Assembly (NCBI GenBank): GCA_019116945.1
Contig: DXAR01000119.1
Coordinates: 1-39,086 of the forward strand
Origin: Candidatus Janibacter merdipullorum
GTDB lineage: Bacteria > Actinomycetota > Actinomycetes > Actinomycetales > Dermatophilaceae
Length of the DNA stretch: 39,086 nucleotides
Direction: 5' to 3'
Part shown: positions 1 to 12,827 of the stretch, piece after piece
Layout: each line of letters opens with the position of its first letter
Position numbering within the stretch: position 1 is the stretch's first letter
Made by a program: the position numbers and the translations under genes
Notes under the pieces: generated by a model
Database searches by the model: none
Seen by the model: only the letters and a program-made list of their open reading frames with translations
What the model was told of the DNA's origin: nothing

Positions 1-546
1 GGCGACGACGACGAGGACGAGGATGGAGAAGATCCGGACCGGGCGGTCGGTCCGGTCGGCGAACTCGCGTGACCGCTGGCGCACGGCCATGCCCAGGCCC
101 ACGGGAAGGAGCACGATGGCGATGACCTGCAGGACCTTGCCGAACTGGAGACCGAGGTCCCCGTCCGCGTCGAAGTAGCCGATGGCGAAGTTCGTGATGA
201 CCGGGATCGTCACCGCCGCGAGGACCGAGTTCACCGCCGTCAGGGTGATGTTGAGGGCGACGTCACCCCGGAAGAGGTGACTGAAGAGGTTGGCTGTCGT
301 CCCTCCCGGGGACGCCGCCAGCAGCATGACACCGACGGCGAGCAGCGGGTCGACGTCGAAGGCGACGACGAGGCCGAAGGCGACCGCCGGCAGCACGAGG
401 GTCTGCAGGACGAGGGCGACGACGACGGCCTTCGGCGAGCGGGCCACGCGACGGAAGTCCCCGACGGTTAGGCTGAGACCCAGCCCGAACATGATGATCG
501 CCAAAGCGATCGGCAGTCCGACGGTGATGAGTCCGGAGTCGTTCAT
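1..546 (-). CDS. BASS-family (bile acid:sodium symporter-like) transporter, 3' part outside window
   Basis: This ORF is absent from the track because it runs off the left edge; I translated it directly. 182 codons are visible from the ATG at 546. The product begins MNDSGLITVG and has repeated hydrophobic helices (for example AVVVALVLQTLVLPAVAFGL). It carries the SPGGTTANL motif, which matches the conserved Pro-Gly-Gly segment at the substrate/sodium-binding crossover of BASS/SBF transporters. It should be a cytoplasmic-membrane secondary transporter of about 10 helices moving an organic anion; the substrate cannot be told from sequence. It is the last visible gene on the minus strand after GH15 and the MBL hydrolase. 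It is separated from them by 137 bp holding its own promoter-like TTGACA, so it may be transcribed separately. An ACGAGGAC stretch is a weak ribosome binding site. Confidence 0.85.
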   Translation of the reverse strand, partial: MNDSGLITVGLPIALAIIMFGLGLSLTVGDFRRVARSPKAVVVALVLQTLVLPAVAFGLVVAFDVDPLLAVGVMLLAASPGGTTANLFSHLFRGDVALNITLTAVNSVLAAVTIPVITNFAIGYFDADGDLGLQFGKVLQVIAIVLLPVGLGMAVRQRSREFADRTDRPVRIFSILVLVVVA

Positions 547-636
547 GGGCGCGGTGTCCTCGTAGCTCAGGGGTGGTCACGCGTGGTGGCCGCCGGTGGA
601 CGACCGTGCCCGGCCGGGCCGCGGTGGGTGAAGGAA

Positions 637-664
637 GTGTTACCGACGGGTCACTTCGTGTCAA
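637..664 (-). promoter_or_regulatory. Candidate sigma-70-type promoter for the BASS transporter
   Basis: On the minus strand a perfect TTGACA (664-659) is followed after 16 nt by TAACAC (642-637). It lies just after the MBL gene stop and about 90 bp before the transporter ATG. This is the clearest -35 hexamer I found. It is a sequence match only. Confidence 0.5.
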
Positions 665-683
665 CCCTCCCCGGTCCGGGTGG

Positions 684-1352
684 TCACCAGCCCCGCTCGC
701 GCCACTCCTCGAGGTGTGGCCGCTCGGCACCGAGGGTCGTGTCCGAGCCATGTCCGGGGTAGACCCAGGTCTCGTCGTCGTAGACGTCGAAGACGCGGGC
801 GGTGACGTCCGCGTAGAGCGACTCGAAGCTCTGCCCGGGGTTCTTCGTGTTGCCCACGCCCCCGGGGAAGAGGCTGTCTCCCGTGAAGAGGTGGACGTGT
901 CCCTCCGGGTCGTCGTGGGCGAGGGCCACCGACCCGGGGGTATGGCCGCGCAGGTGCACCACGTCGAGGGTGATCTCGCCGAAGCGCACCGTGTCCTGGT
1001 GGCGGAGGCGGTGGTCCGGTGCCTGCGGCAGGGCGGCAGCGTCGTCCTCCCCGGCATAGGTCTCCGGGGTGAACTCGCGGGTGACGTCGATGAGGGCCCG
1101 GACGTGGTCCCAGTGCTGGTGGGTCGTCACGAGGTGTCCCAGACCGTCACCTCCGGCTGCGACGAGCTCGCGGATGCGCTCCGGCTCGTCCGCGGCGTCG
1201 ATGAGCAGCTGCTCACCGGTCGCCCGGCAGGTGAGGAGGTAGACGTTGTTGTGCATCTCCGAGACGGCCATCTTGCGGATGGTGAGGGTCGACAGCTCAC
1301 GGGTGGACCACGGTCCGCCCGGGGTGACGTCGGGGGTGTAGGCGTCGGTCAT
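684..1352 (-). CDS. MBL-fold metallo-hydrolase (glyoxalase II-like)
   Basis: The product is a 222-residue cytoplasmic metallo-beta-lactamase-fold hydrolase. Metal ligands are visible in order: HQHWDH (residues 78-83, the HxHxDH motif), His137 in GHTPGS, Asp159 in TGDSLF and His201 in YPGHG. This set fits a two-metal glyoxalase II-like thioesterase or hydrolase; the substrate is unknown. The track ORF begins upstream at 1817 inside GH15. I chose ATG 1352 because it has a good AAGGAG site, gives a family-typical N-terminus and makes a 4-bp ATGA overlap with the GH15 stop. Related small MBL proteins sit next to uvrA in other actinobacteria, for example Mycobacterium tuberculosis, which supports a conserved neighbourhood but not a role in repair. 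Confidence 0.9.
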   Translation of the reverse strand: MTDAYTPDVTPGGPWSTRELSTLTIRKMAVSEMHNNVYLLTCRATGEQLLIDAADEPERIRELVAAGGDGLGHLVTTHQHWDHVRALIDVTREFTPETYAGEDDAAALPQAPDHRLRHQDTVRFGEITLDVVHLRGHTPGSVALAHDDPEGHVHLFTGDSLFPGGVGNTKNPGQSFESLYADVTARVFDVYDDETWVYPGHGSDTTLGAERPHLEEWRERGW

Positions 1353-3157
1353 GTCGGATCTCCTTCGGTGGTGGCTGCGGCGTCGGCGTCGCGGAGGTGG
1401 TAGGCCGCGCCGATGAGGGTGAGGTGGCTGAAGGCCTGGGGGAAGTTGCCGGCCTGGCGGTCTCCCTCGACGTCGTACTCCTCGGCGACGAGGCCGACGT
1501 CGTTGAGGAGGCCGAGGAGCCGGTTCATGAGCGCGTGGCCCTTGTCGCGCTGGCCGGTGAGGGCGTAGGCGCTGACGAGCCACCACGAGCAGGCGAGGAA
1601 GGGGTGCTCGTCGCCCGCGAGCCCGTCGACACCGGACTGGGTGCGGTACCGCAGGAGGAAGCCGTCGCGCATGAGGTCGCGCTCGACCGCCGCGACCGTC
1701 CCGAGGACCCGGGGGTCGTCGGGCGGGAGGAACCCGACCATGGGGATCTGCAGGAGCGAGGCGTCGACCTCGTCGGTGTCGTAGTGCTGGGTGAAGGTCT
1801 GCTTCTCCTCGTTCCACCCGCGGTCGAGGACATCGGCGCGCACCCGCTCCCGCAGGTCACGCCACAGCTCCACCTCCCCTTCGTAGCCGTGGACCTCCAC
1901 CGCCCTGATGGCACGGTCGAAGGCCGCCCAGACCATGACCCGGGAGTGGGTGAAGTGCCGCAGGGGCCCACGGATCTCCCAGAGCCCGTGGTCGGCCTCG
2001 TCCCAGTGCTCGGCGAGGTTGTTGATGAGCGCGCGCTGGACCGCCCACGACTGCGGCGACTCCTGCAGCCCCTGGGCCCGGGCCTCCTCGAGGGCGACCA
2101 TCACCTCACCGAGGACGTCGGTCTGCTTCTGGTCGACGGCGCCGTTGCCGATCCGCACCGGGCGGGAGTCGGCGTAGCCGGGGAGGTGGTCCAGCTCCCG
2201 CTCCGGCAGCTCGCGCCCACCGTCGACGGCATACATGATCTGCATGTCCTCGGGGTCACCGGCGATCGCGCGGACGAGCCAGTCGCGCCAGAGCTTCGTC
2301 GTGCCGACGTAGCCGGACCGCAGCAGCGACTCGAGGGTGAGGGAGGCGTCGCGGAGCCAGCAGTAGCGGTAGTCCCAGTTTCGCACCCCGCCGAAGTCCT
2401 CGGGGAGGCTCGTCGTGGGCGCCGCGACGATGCCGCCGCGCCGGGTGTCGGTGAGGAGCCGCAGGGTGAGGAGGGAGCGGACGACCTCGGCCTCGTAGGG
2501 ACCCTCGTAGGTGCAGCGGGAGGCCCACTCGGCGGAGCGCTCGCGGGTGGCGGCGATGCGGGAGCGCACGTCGAGGGGCGGCGGGATCGCCTTGTAGGAG
2601 GCGAACCACGTCGTGGAGAAGGTGTAGTGCTCGCCGGCCCGCACCGTCCACTGGTCGTGGTGGTGGTTGCCGACGGGCGTGGGCAGGCGACTGCCGCGGA
2701 GGACGAGCATGTCGTTGCCGGCGATGGCGGTGATGACCTCGTCGTCGAGCTCGTGGCCGGGGGAGTGGGCCACCCACGGGGTGATCCGGCCGTAGCCGAA
2801 GCGCACGATCCACTCGTGCTCCATCTCGACCTCTCCCTCGAGCCCCTCGACGACCCGGACGACATCGGCCCGTCCGTCGCTCAGCGGCATGAGATCGGTG
2901 ATGCGGACCGACCCGGTCGCCGTGCGGTGGATCGTCTCGAGGATGAAGGAGTCGTCCTGGTAGGAGCGAGTCGTCTCGGCCTCGCCGACGGGCCCGATGA
3001 GCCAGCGACCGTGCTCGGGGGTGCCGAGGAGCGCGGTGAAGCAGGACGAGGAGTCGAAGCGGGGGAGGCACAGCCAGTCCACGGACCCGGCCCGGGAGAC
3101 GAGCGCGATCGTCTCGGTGTCGCCGATGGCGGCGTAGTCCTCGATGGGTGTCGTCAT
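1349..3157 (-). CDS. Glycoside hydrolase family 15 protein (trehalase/glucoamylase-like)
   Basis: This 602-residue protein has the usual length of bacterial two-domain GH15 enzymes. The N-terminal beta-sandwich domain opens with [12 protein letters not shown] and [12 protein letters not shown], typical of the actinobacterial GH15 group. The (alpha/alpha)6 domain carries [15 protein letters not shown] (259-273) and QTDVLGE with candidate catalytic acid Glu351. There is no signal peptide, so it should act inside the cell. Family members hydrolyse alpha-glucosides; the mycobacterial relative is a trehalase, and others are glucoamylases, so trehalose or a short alpha-glucan is the likely substrate. 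It is first in a minus-strand unit with the MBL hydrolase (ATGA overlap) and divergent from uvrA. No ribosome binding site is seen; the start appears leaderless. Confidence 0.92.
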   Translation of the reverse strand: MTTPIEDYAAIGDTETIALVSRAGSVDWLCLPRFDSSSCFTALLGTPEHGRWLIGPVGEAETTRSYQDDSFILETIHRTATGSVRITDLMPLSDGRADVVRVVEGLEGEVEMEHEWIVRFGYGRITPWVAHSPGHELDDEVITAIAGNDMLVLRGSRLPTPVGNHHHDQWTVRAGEHYTFSTTWFASYKAIPPPLDVRSRIAATRERSAEWASRCTYEGPYEAEVVRSLLTLRLLTDTRRGGIVAAPTTSLPEDFGGVRNWDYRYCWLRDASLTLESLLRSGYVGTTKLWRDWLVRAIAGDPEDMQIMYAVDGGRELPERELDHLPGYADSRPVRIGNGAVDQKQTDVLGEVMVALEEARAQGLQESPQSWAVQRALINNLAEHWDEADHGLWEIRGPLRHFTHSRVMVWAAFDRAIRAVEVHGYEGEVELWRDLRERVRADVLDRGWNEEKQTFTQHYDTDEVDASLLQIPMVGFLPPDDPRVLGTVAAVERDLMRDGFLLRYRTQSGVDGLAGDEHPFLACSWWLVSAYALTGQRDKGHALMNRLLGLLNDVGLVAEEYDVEGDRQAGNFPQAFSHLTLIGAAYHLRDADAAATTEGDPT

Positions 3158-3163
3158 CCGGAC

Positions 3164-3169
3164 AGGCTA
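3164..3169 (-). promoter_or_regulatory. -10 element of GH15 gene, leaderless layout
   Basis: TAGCCT on the minus strand is followed by exactly 6 nt and then the ATG at 3157, with no Shine-Dalgarno sequence. Transcription would start at or next to the ATG. No clear -35. Confidence 0.45.
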
Positions 3170-3224
3170 GGCGGTCCGGGGTCCGGGGACCGGTAGGTGG
3201 GGGAGGGCTGTCGGGGGCGGCGCC

Positions 3225-3230
3225 TAAGGT
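3225..3230 (+). promoter_or_regulatory. -10 element of uvrA, leaderless layout
   Basis: TAAGGT is followed by 7 nt and the GTG at 3238. The GGAGG between them abuts the GTG and is too close to work as a normal ribosome binding site, so a leaderless transcript is more likely. This supports 3238 over the upstream track start 3148. Confidence 0.45.
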
Positions 3231-3237
3231 GTGGAGG

Positions 3238-6342
<3,105 letters not shown>

Positions 6343-6432
6343 CCCGTCCGAGGGAGGCGCTGGTCGAGGGGACTGTCAGGTGAGGGTGCGAGGATCTGCG
6401 GTGCGGACAGGCGACTACCCACGGAGGTCACG

Positions 6433-6822
6433 ATGACGAGCACTCGGCGTGAGGCCATCGGCACGGCGACGGCGGTCGGAGCAGCGGCGACGCTCGCCGC
6501 CTGCGGCAACGGGGACGACGAGGGCGGGGGCGGCTCCACGGAGTCCGTGCGGATCGCCACCGCGGACGTCCCGGAGACGGGGGGCCTGGTCCAGGACGGG
6601 GTCGTCGTCATCCGGTCCGCCGACGGCGAGTTCACCGCCTTCGATGCCGAGTGCCCGCACCAGGGGTGCGCCGTCTCCGAGGTGACGAGCAGCGCCATCA
6701 TCTGCCCGTGCCACGGGAGCGAGTTCGACCCGGGCTCCGGAGAGGTCACCCAGGGGCCCGCCGAGGAGGGGCTGGCCTCGAGGACGGCGACCGTCGAGGA
6801 CGACGAGATCGTCATCTCCTAG
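6433..6822 (+). CDS. Rieske [2Fe-2S] protein, predicted Tat-exported lipoprotein
   Basis: This 129-residue protein starts with a twin-arginine segment TRREAIG and a short Ala-rich hydrophobic stretch. LAAC at 21-24 is a lipobox, so Cys24 is a likely lipid anchor on the outer face of the membrane. A Gly-rich linker precedes one Rieske domain with CPHQGC (Cys74, His76 ligands) and CPCHGSEFD (Cys91, His94). The extra Cys79 and Cys93 would form the disulfide typical of high-potential Rieske proteins. GGAGG lies 6 nt before the ATG. It carries electrons, but no partner oxidase, reductase or cytochrome is nearby, so its donor and acceptor are unknown. It sits between uvrA and uvrC, 90 bp after uvrA, with no clear terminator or promoter in that gap. 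Confidence 0.88.
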   Translation: MTSTRREAIGTATAVGAAATLAACGNGDDEGGGGSTESVRIATADVPETGGLVQDGVVVIRSADGEFTAFDAECPHQGCAVSEVTSSAIICPCHGSEFDPGSGEVTQGPAEEGLASRTATVEDDEIVIS

Positions 6823-6825
6823 GGT
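6820..6825 (+). promoter_or_regulatory. -10 element of uvrC, leaderless layout
   Basis: TAGGGT overlaps the stop codon of the Rieske gene (TAG 6820-6822). Six nt later comes the second of two adjacent GTG codons (6832), matching the spacing at the GH15, ctaA and sufR starts. It would drive uvrC-rapZ-yvcK and perhaps whiA. Confidence 0.4.
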
Positions 6826-6831
6826 CGAGTG

Positions 6832-8799
6832 GTGGCAGATCCGGCGACCTACCGACCCGCACCGGGGTCCATCCCGACCGAGCCCGGTGTCTATCGCTTC
6901 CGGGACGAGCACGGGCGGGTCATCTACGTGGGCAAGGCCAAGTCCCTGCGCTCACGTCTCTCCTCCTACTTCCAGGACATCTCGGCGCTGCACCCGCGCA
7001 CCTCCCGCATGGTGCGCACGGGGGCCAGCGTCGAGTGGACCGTCGTCGCCACCGAGGTCGAGGCACTCCAGCTCGAGTACTCGTGGATCAAGGAGTTCGA
7101 CCCGCGCTTCAACGTCAAGTACCGCGATGACAAGTCCTACCCCTACCTCGCGGTGACGATGGGGGAGGAGTTCCCCCGCGCCCAGGTCCTCCGGGGCGCC
7201 AAGCGCAAGGGCACCCGGTACTTCGGTCCCTACACGCACGCGTGGGCGATCCGCGAGACCCTCGACCTGCTGCTGCGGGTCTTCCCCGTCCGGACGTGCA
7301 GCAAGGGCGTCTTCGCACGAGCCGAGCAGTCCGGCCGCCCCTGCCTGCTCGGCTACATCGACAAGTGCTCCGCCCCCTGCGTCGGCCGGGTGAGCGCCGA
7401 GGAGCACCGCGAGCTGGCCGAGGAGCTCTGCGACTTCCTTGCCGGCAACACGGCACGCTTCACCCGCCGCCTCGAGGGCCGGATGCGGGCCGCCTCCGAG
7501 GCCCTCGACTTCGAGCAGGCCGCCCGGCTGCGCGACGACCTCGCCGCGATGACCAAGGCCCTCGAGAAGTCCGCGGTCGTCCTCCCGGACGGGACCGACG
7601 CGGACGTCTTCGCGCTCGCCGACGACGAGCTCGAGGTGGCCATCCAGGTCTTCCACGTCCGGGGCGGGCGCATCCGCGGCCAGCGGGGGTGGGTGGCGGA
7701 GAAGGACGCCGAGGAGGTGCCCGAGCTCGTCGAGCACCTCCTCCAACAGGTGTACGGCGGGGAGACCGTCCCCCGCGAGGTCCTCGTCCCGGTCCTCCCT
7801 CCGGCCCCCGACGAGATGGCCGCCTGGCTCTCCGAGCGAAGGGGGAGCCGGGTCGACCTGCGTGTCCCGCAGCGAGGGGACAAGCGCACCCTCATGGGCA
7901 CCGTCGAGCGCAATGCGACCCAGTCCCTGACGCGCCACAAGGTCGCCCGGGCCGGGGACCTCACGGCCCGCAGCCAGGCCCTCCAGGACCTCCAGGACGC
8001 TCTCGGGCTGGACGAGGCCCCGCTGCGGATCGAGGGCTACGACATCGCGCACGTGCAGGGGAGCGATGTCGTCGGCTCCATGGTCGTCTTCGAGGACGGC
8101 ATGGTGCGCAAGGGGGAGTACCGGCGCTTCATCGTCCGCGGGGACGTCGACGGGCGCACGGACGACACCGCAGCCATGCACGAGGTGCTCACCCGTCGCT
8201 TCGCCCGTCACCTCAAGGACCGCGACCGGGCGGGCGTCGCTCCCGAGGCCGCGGCCGACGTGGAGTCGGAGGGGGCGGGGGCACCGGAGTCCCGCCGTTT
8301 CGCCTACCCGCCCAATCTCGTCGTCGTCGACGGCGGGGCCCCGCAGGTCGCCGCCGCCCAACGCGTCCTCGACGAGCTGGGGATCGACGACGTGGCCGTG
8401 GTCGGCCTCGCCAAGCGCCTCGAGGAGGTGTGGCTCCCCGGGGACGACCACCCGGTGATCCTCCCGCGCACGAGCGAGGCCCTCTACCTCCTGCAACGGC
8501 TGCGGGACGAGGCGCACCGCTTCGCCAACACCTTCCACCGCGAGCGCCGGAGTCGCTCCATGACCCGCAGCGCGCTCGACGGGATCCCCGGGCTGGGGGA
8601 GTCCCGTCGCAAGGCCCTCCTCGGGAGGTTCGGCTCCGTCAAGCGGATTCGGGCCGCCTCGGCGGAGGACCTCGCCGAGACCCCGGGGATCGGACCTGCA
8701 CTCGCGAGCCGGATTGCGGCAGAGTTGGCCCCGGACGCACCCGCGCCAGCAGTGAACCTCACCACCGGCGAGGTCCTCGACGAAGGAGACCCAGGATGA
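6832..8799 (+). CDS. uvrC: UvrC, excinuclease ABC subunit C
   Basis: UvrC makes the 3' and 5' incisions in nucleotide excision repair after UvrB loading. Domains in order: GIY-YIG nuclease ([21 protein letters not shown], about 18-38), Cys-rich zone ([13 protein letters not shown]), UVR motif binding UvrB (about 222-246), the RNase H-like endonuclease domain ([19 protein letters not shown] and [11 protein letters not shown]), and C-terminal helix-hairpin-helix repeats ([25 protein letters not shown]). At about 655 residues it has family length. The start is one of two adjacent GTGs (6829 or 6832); I chose 6832 from the spacing to the TAGGGT element. The 3' end overlaps rapZ by ATGA. Confidence 0.96.
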   Translation: MADPATYRPAPGSIPTEPGVYRFRDEHGRVIYVGKAKSLRSRLSSYFQDISALHPRTSRMVRTGASVEWTVVATEVEALQLEYSWIKEFDPRFNVKYRDDKSYPYLAVTMGEEFPRAQVLRGAKRKGTRYFGPYTHAWAIRETLDLLLRVFPVRTCSKGVFARAEQSGRPCLLGYIDKCSAPCVGRVSAEEHRELAEELCDFLAGNTARFTRRLEGRMRAASEALDFEQAARLRDDLAAMTKALEKSAVVLPDGTDADVFALADDELEVAIQVFHVRGGRIRGQRGWVAEKDAEEVPELVEHLLQQVYGGETVPREVLVPVLPPAPDEMAAWLSERRGSRVDLRVPQRGDKRTLMGTVERNATQSLTRHKVARAGDLTARSQALQDLQDALGLDEAPLRIEGYDIAHVQGSDVVGSMVVFEDGMVRKGEYRRFIVRGDVDGRTDDTAAMHEVLTRRFARHLKDRDRAGVAPEAAADVESEGAGAPESRRFAYPPNLVVVDGGAPQVAAAQRVLDELGIDDVAVVGLAKRLEEVWLPGDDHPVILPRTSEALYLLQRLRDEAHRFANTFHRERRSRSMTRSALDGIPGLGESRRKALLGRFGSVKRIRAASAEDLAETPGIGPALASRIAAELAPDAPAPAVNLTTGEVLDEGDPG

Positions 8800-9713
8800 C
8801 CCCGTCCGAGCCCCCCTTCCGTCCCGAGGCCCTCGAGGCGGGCCCGGAGGTCGTCGTCGTCACGGGGATGAGTGGTGCCGGTCGCTCGACCGTCGGCAAT
8901 GTCATGGAGGACCACGGCTGGTACGTCATCGACAACCTCCCGGTCATGCTGCTCGCCGAGATGCTCAAGCTGGCGGAGAAGCGCACCGATGACATCGTCC
9001 CCCGCGGTGAGTACAGCCGGATCGGGATCGTCCTCGACGTGCGGGCCCAGGGCTTCGAGACCCTCACCGCAGCCCTGGACCGCCTGCGCGAGCACGGCTG
9101 GCGCACGCAGCTCGTCTTCCTCGATGCGACCAACGAGTCACTCGTGCGCCGCTTCGAGAGCGTCCGCCGACCCCACCCCCTCCAGGGCGACGGTCGCCTG
9201 CTCGACGCCATCCAGGCGGAGCGTGAGGTGCTGGCGGATGTCCGGGCCAACGCCGAGCACCTCGTGGACACGTCGGGACTCAACGTCCACCAGCTGACGC
9301 GCAAGATCAGCCCCCTCTTCATGTCGGGCACGCGGGAACGCCTCCGGCTGGCCGTCCTCTCCTTCGGGTTCAAGTACGGGGTCCCCCTCGACGCCGACTT
9401 CGTCCTCGACATGCGCTTCCTGCCCAACCCCTTCTGGGTCCCGGAGTTGCGCTCGCACACCGGTCGGGAGACGGAGGTCTCGGACTACGTGCTCTCCCAG
9501 CCGGGAGCCCTGGACTTCCTCGACCGCGTGGAGTCCATGCTCGAGCCGGTCATCGCGGGATATCTCCGGGAGAACCGCCGGTACGTGACCCTCGCCGTCG
9601 GCTGCACGGGTGGCAAGCACCGCTCCGTGGCCGTCGCGGAGGCCCTCGCGTCACGGTTGGGCTCACGGGAGATCGCGACCTTCGTCGTCCACCGCGACCT
9701 GGGTCAGGAGTGA
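8796..9713 (+). CDS. rapZ: RapZ/YvcJ-family nucleotide-binding protein
   Basis: This 305-residue cytoplasmic protein has a P-loop GMSGAGRST (24-32), with Arg where Walker A usually has Lys. I recall this replacement from other actinobacterial members. The C-terminal domain has [10 protein letters not shown] and ends HRDLGQE, typical of RapZ/YvcJ. In Escherichia coli RapZ is an RNA adaptor controlling glucosamine-6-phosphate synthase; the actinobacterial role is less clear and its RNA target unknown. The track ORF starts inside uvrC; ATG 8796 is right because it overlaps the uvrC stop by 4 bp, has an AAGGAG site and gives the family N-terminus. It overlaps yvcK by GTGA, so uvrC, rapZ and yvcK are very likely cotranscribed and coupled. 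Confidence 0.95.
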   Translation: MTPSEPPFRPEALEAGPEVVVVTGMSGAGRSTVGNVMEDHGWYVIDNLPVMLLAEMLKLAEKRTDDIVPRGEYSRIGIVLDVRAQGFETLTAALDRLREHGWRTQLVFLDATNESLVRRFESVRRPHPLQGDGRLLDAIQAEREVLADVRANAEHLVDTSGLNVHQLTRKISPLFMSGTRERLRLAVLSFGFKYGVPLDADFVLDMRFLPNPFWVPELRSHTGRETEVSDYVLSQPGALDFLDRVESMLEPVIAGYLRENRRYVTLAVGCTGGKHRSVAVAEALASRLGSREIATFVVHRDLGQE

Positions 9714-10666
9714 GCGTGCCCGACGTCCTGCGGTCCTCCCAGGTGGTCGCCCTCGGCGGCGGCCACGGCCTCGCGGCCTCGCTCTCCGCCCTTCGCCTCG
9801 TCTGCGAGCAGGTGACGGCGATCGTCACGGTCGCCGACAACGGCGGCTCGTCAGGTCGTCTCCGTGAGGACTTCGACGTCCTGCCCCCGGGGGACCTGCG
9901 CATGGCGCTCACCGCGCTCTGCGACGACAGCGAGTGGGGGCAGACGTGGAGCGATGTCCTCCAGCACCGGTTCACCGGGGAGGGCCACCTCTCCGGGCAC
10001 GCCCTGGGCAACCTCCTCATCGTCGCGCTCTGGCAGCTCCACGACGACCCCGTGACGGGCCTCGACCTCGTGGGTCGCCTGCTCAGTGCCCGCGGCCGCG
10101 TCCTGCCCATGGCCGCGGTCCCCCTCGAGCTCACGGCGGAGGTGACGGGGGCCGACCCGAGCCTCCCCGACGTCACCGAGACCGTGCGGGGCCAGGTCGC
10201 CATCGCCCGGACGGAGGGGCTCGTCGAGTCCATCTCGCTCGAGCCGGCCGAGCCACCGGCCCGGCCCGAGTCCGTCGCCGCCGTCCGGGGTGCGGACCAC
10301 ATCATCCTCGGCCCGGGTTCCTGGTACACCTCGGTGCTCACACACCTGCTCGTGCCCGAGCTGCGGCATGCCCTGGCGACGACCTCCGCCCGCAAGGTGC
10401 TCACCCTCAACCTCGAGATGCACACCGCGGAGACCCGCGGATTCTCCGCGACCCGACACATCGAGACCCTGCACCAGACGGCTCCCGAGCTCTCCGTCGA
10501 CGTCGTCCTCGCCGACCCGCACGCGGTCGACGACGCCGCCCGACTGGGCGCCGCCTGCGAAAAGTTGGGTGCCGAGCTCGTGACGGTCCCCCTCGCCCAG
10601 GCCCAGCACCCCGACCGCCATGACGCACTGCGGCTCGCGGCGGCCTATCGTGACATCCTCACGTGA
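9710..10666 (+). CDS. yvcK: YvcK/CofD-like gluconeogenesis factor
   Basis: This 318-residue protein of the YvcK branch of the CofD-like family has the nucleotide-sugar-binding start [16 protein letters not shown] and the conserved NGGSSGRLR. YvcK in Bacillus and its mycobacterial homologue bind UDP-sugars and are needed for normal cell wall and growth on gluconeogenic carbon; that role is inferred by family here. It acts in the cytoplasm. The start is GTG 9710, overlapping the rapZ stop as GTGA. An in-frame GTG at 9716 has better spacing to AGGAG, so two residues are uncertain. The rapZ-yvcK-whiA order is conserved across Gram-positive bacteria. Confidence 0.95.
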   Translation: MSVPDVLRSSQVVALGGGHGLAASLSALRLVCEQVTAIVTVADNGGSSGRLREDFDVLPPGDLRMALTALCDDSEWGQTWSDVLQHRFTGEGHLSGHALGNLLIVALWQLHDDPVTGLDLVGRLLSARGRVLPMAAVPLELTAEVTGADPSLPDVTETVRGQVAIARTEGLVESISLEPAEPPARPESVAAVRGADHIILGPGSWYTSVLTHLLVPELRHALATTSARKVLTLNLEMHTAETRGFSATRHIETLHQTAPELSVDVVLADPHAVDDAARLGAACEKLGAELVTVPLAQAQHPDRHDALRLAAAYRDILT

Positions 10667-10700
10667 GCGACCTGGCGACGACACCGGAAGGACGAGCTCC

Positions 10701-11681
10701 ATGGCGATGACCGACAAGGTCAAGGACGAGCTGAGCAGGTTCGAGGTGACGAGGACCTGCTGCCGCAAGGCCGAGGTCGCCAGTCTGCTGCGTTTCGCGG
10801 GGGGCCTGCACAAGGTCGGCCGGGCCATCGTCGTCGAGGCCGAGCTCGACACGGCCAGCGCGGCACGTCGCCTCCGCAAGGACATCATCGAGCTCTACGG
10901 CTACGAGACCGAGATCATGCAGCTCGCGGCGGGCGGCCTGCGCCGGGGGAGCCGCTACATCGTCCGGGTGAGTCAGGACGGCCAGGCGCTCGCCCGCCAG
11001 ACCGGGCTCGTCGACGCCGACGGTCGGCCCGTCCGGGGCCTGCCGCCCCGCGTCGTCGGGGGCTCGGTCTGCGACGCGGAGGCCGCGTGGCGTGGCGCCT
11101 TCCTGGCCCATGGGTCGCTCACCGAGCCCGGCCGCAGCTCCTCCCTCGAGATCACCTGCCCCGGACCCGAGGCCGCGCTCGCCCTCGTCGGTGCCGCCCG
11201 TCGGCTCGGCATCTCCGCCAAGGCGCGCGAGGTGCGCGGGGTGGACCGCGCGGTCATCCGCGACGGTGACGCCATCAGCGCCATGCTCACCCGCCTCGGC
11301 GCGCACGAGGCCGTGCTCGCCTGGGAGGAGCGCCGGATGCGCCGGGAGGTGCGGGCGACGGCCAACCGGCTGGCGAACTTCGACGATGCCAACCTCCGCC
11401 GCTCGGCCCGGGCCGCGGTCGCGGCGGGCGCCCGGGTGCAGCGCGCCCTGGAGATCCTCGGGGACGACATTCCCGACCACCTGCGCGAGGCCGGCCAGCT
11501 GCGGCTCCAGCACAAGGAGGCCTCGCTCGAGGAGCTGGGGCAGCGCGCAGAGCCGCCGATGACCAAGGACGCGGTCGCCGGGCGGATCCGCCGACTCCTC
11601 GCCATGGCGGACAAGCGGGCCGAGGACCTCGGGATCCCCGGCACGGAGTCCTTGCTCACCTCGGACATGCTCGACGGCTGA
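10701..11681 (+). CDS. whiA: WhiA, DNA-binding regulator
   Basis: WhiA is a 326-residue DNA-binding protein with an N-terminal LAGLIDADG homing endonuclease-like domain lacking nuclease function ([19 protein letters not shown] onward) and a C-terminal helix-turn-helix ([27 protein letters not shown] region). In Streptomyces it switches on sporulation septation genes with WhiB; in non-sporulating Gram-positives it affects division and chromosome segregation. The track ORF starts 27 codons early at 10620 inside yvcK. ATG 10701 is preferred because GGAAGGAC lies 7 nt upstream and the protein then has family length; a second ATG follows two codons later. It lies 34 bp after yvcK and is probably part of the same operon. 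Confidence 0.95.
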   Translation: MAMTDKVKDELSRFEVTRTCCRKAEVASLLRFAGGLHKVGRAIVVEAELDTASAARRLRKDIIELYGYETEIMQLAAGGLRRGSRYIVRVSQDGQALARQTGLVDADGRPVRGLPPRVVGGSVCDAEAAWRGAFLAHGSLTEPGRSSSLEITCPGPEAALALVGAARRLGISAKAREVRGVDRAVIRDGDAISAMLTRLGAHEAVLAWEERRMRREVRATANRLANFDDANLRRSARAAVAAGARVQRALEILGDDIPDHLREAGQLRLQHKEASLEELGQRAEPPMTKDAVAGRIRRLLAMADKRAEDLGIPGTESLLTSDMLDG

Positions 11682-11689
11682 GGCCCGGA

Positions 11690-11704
11690 CACCCTGACGG
11701 GGTG
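11690..11704 (+). other. Small hairpin after whiA
   Basis: CACCC-TGACG-GGGTG forms a 5-bp stem with a 5-nt loop, 8 bp after the whiA stop. There is no T-run. It is too weak to call a terminator, and it also covers the spot where a gap -35 would lie. Confidence 0.25.
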
Positions 11705-11714
11705 GGTGAGGCAA

Positions 11715-11720
11715 TAGGGT
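11715..11720 (+). promoter_or_regulatory. -10 element of gap
   Basis: TAGGGT in a short AT-containing stretch (GCAATAGGGT) lies 63 bp before the gap start codon. This implies a leader of about 55 nt with a normal ribosome binding site, unlike the leaderless genes. CTGACG 15 bp upstream is a poor -35 candidate. Confidence 0.45.
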
Positions 11721-11722
11721 GA

Positions 11723-12790
<1,068 letters not shown>

Positions 12791-12827
12791 GCTCACCCAC
12801 CCCAGACCGCCATCGAAAGGGCACCTG

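Noticed and set aside
1397-3196. 599-residue plus-strand ORF antisense to GH15
   Set aside because: Same shadow effect; Val/Gly/Asp/Glu-rich translation without domains.
3148-3237. N-terminal 30 residues of the track ORF for uvrA
   Set aside because: Not like any UvrA N-terminus, and it would overlap the divergent GH15 start; GTG 3238 fits better.
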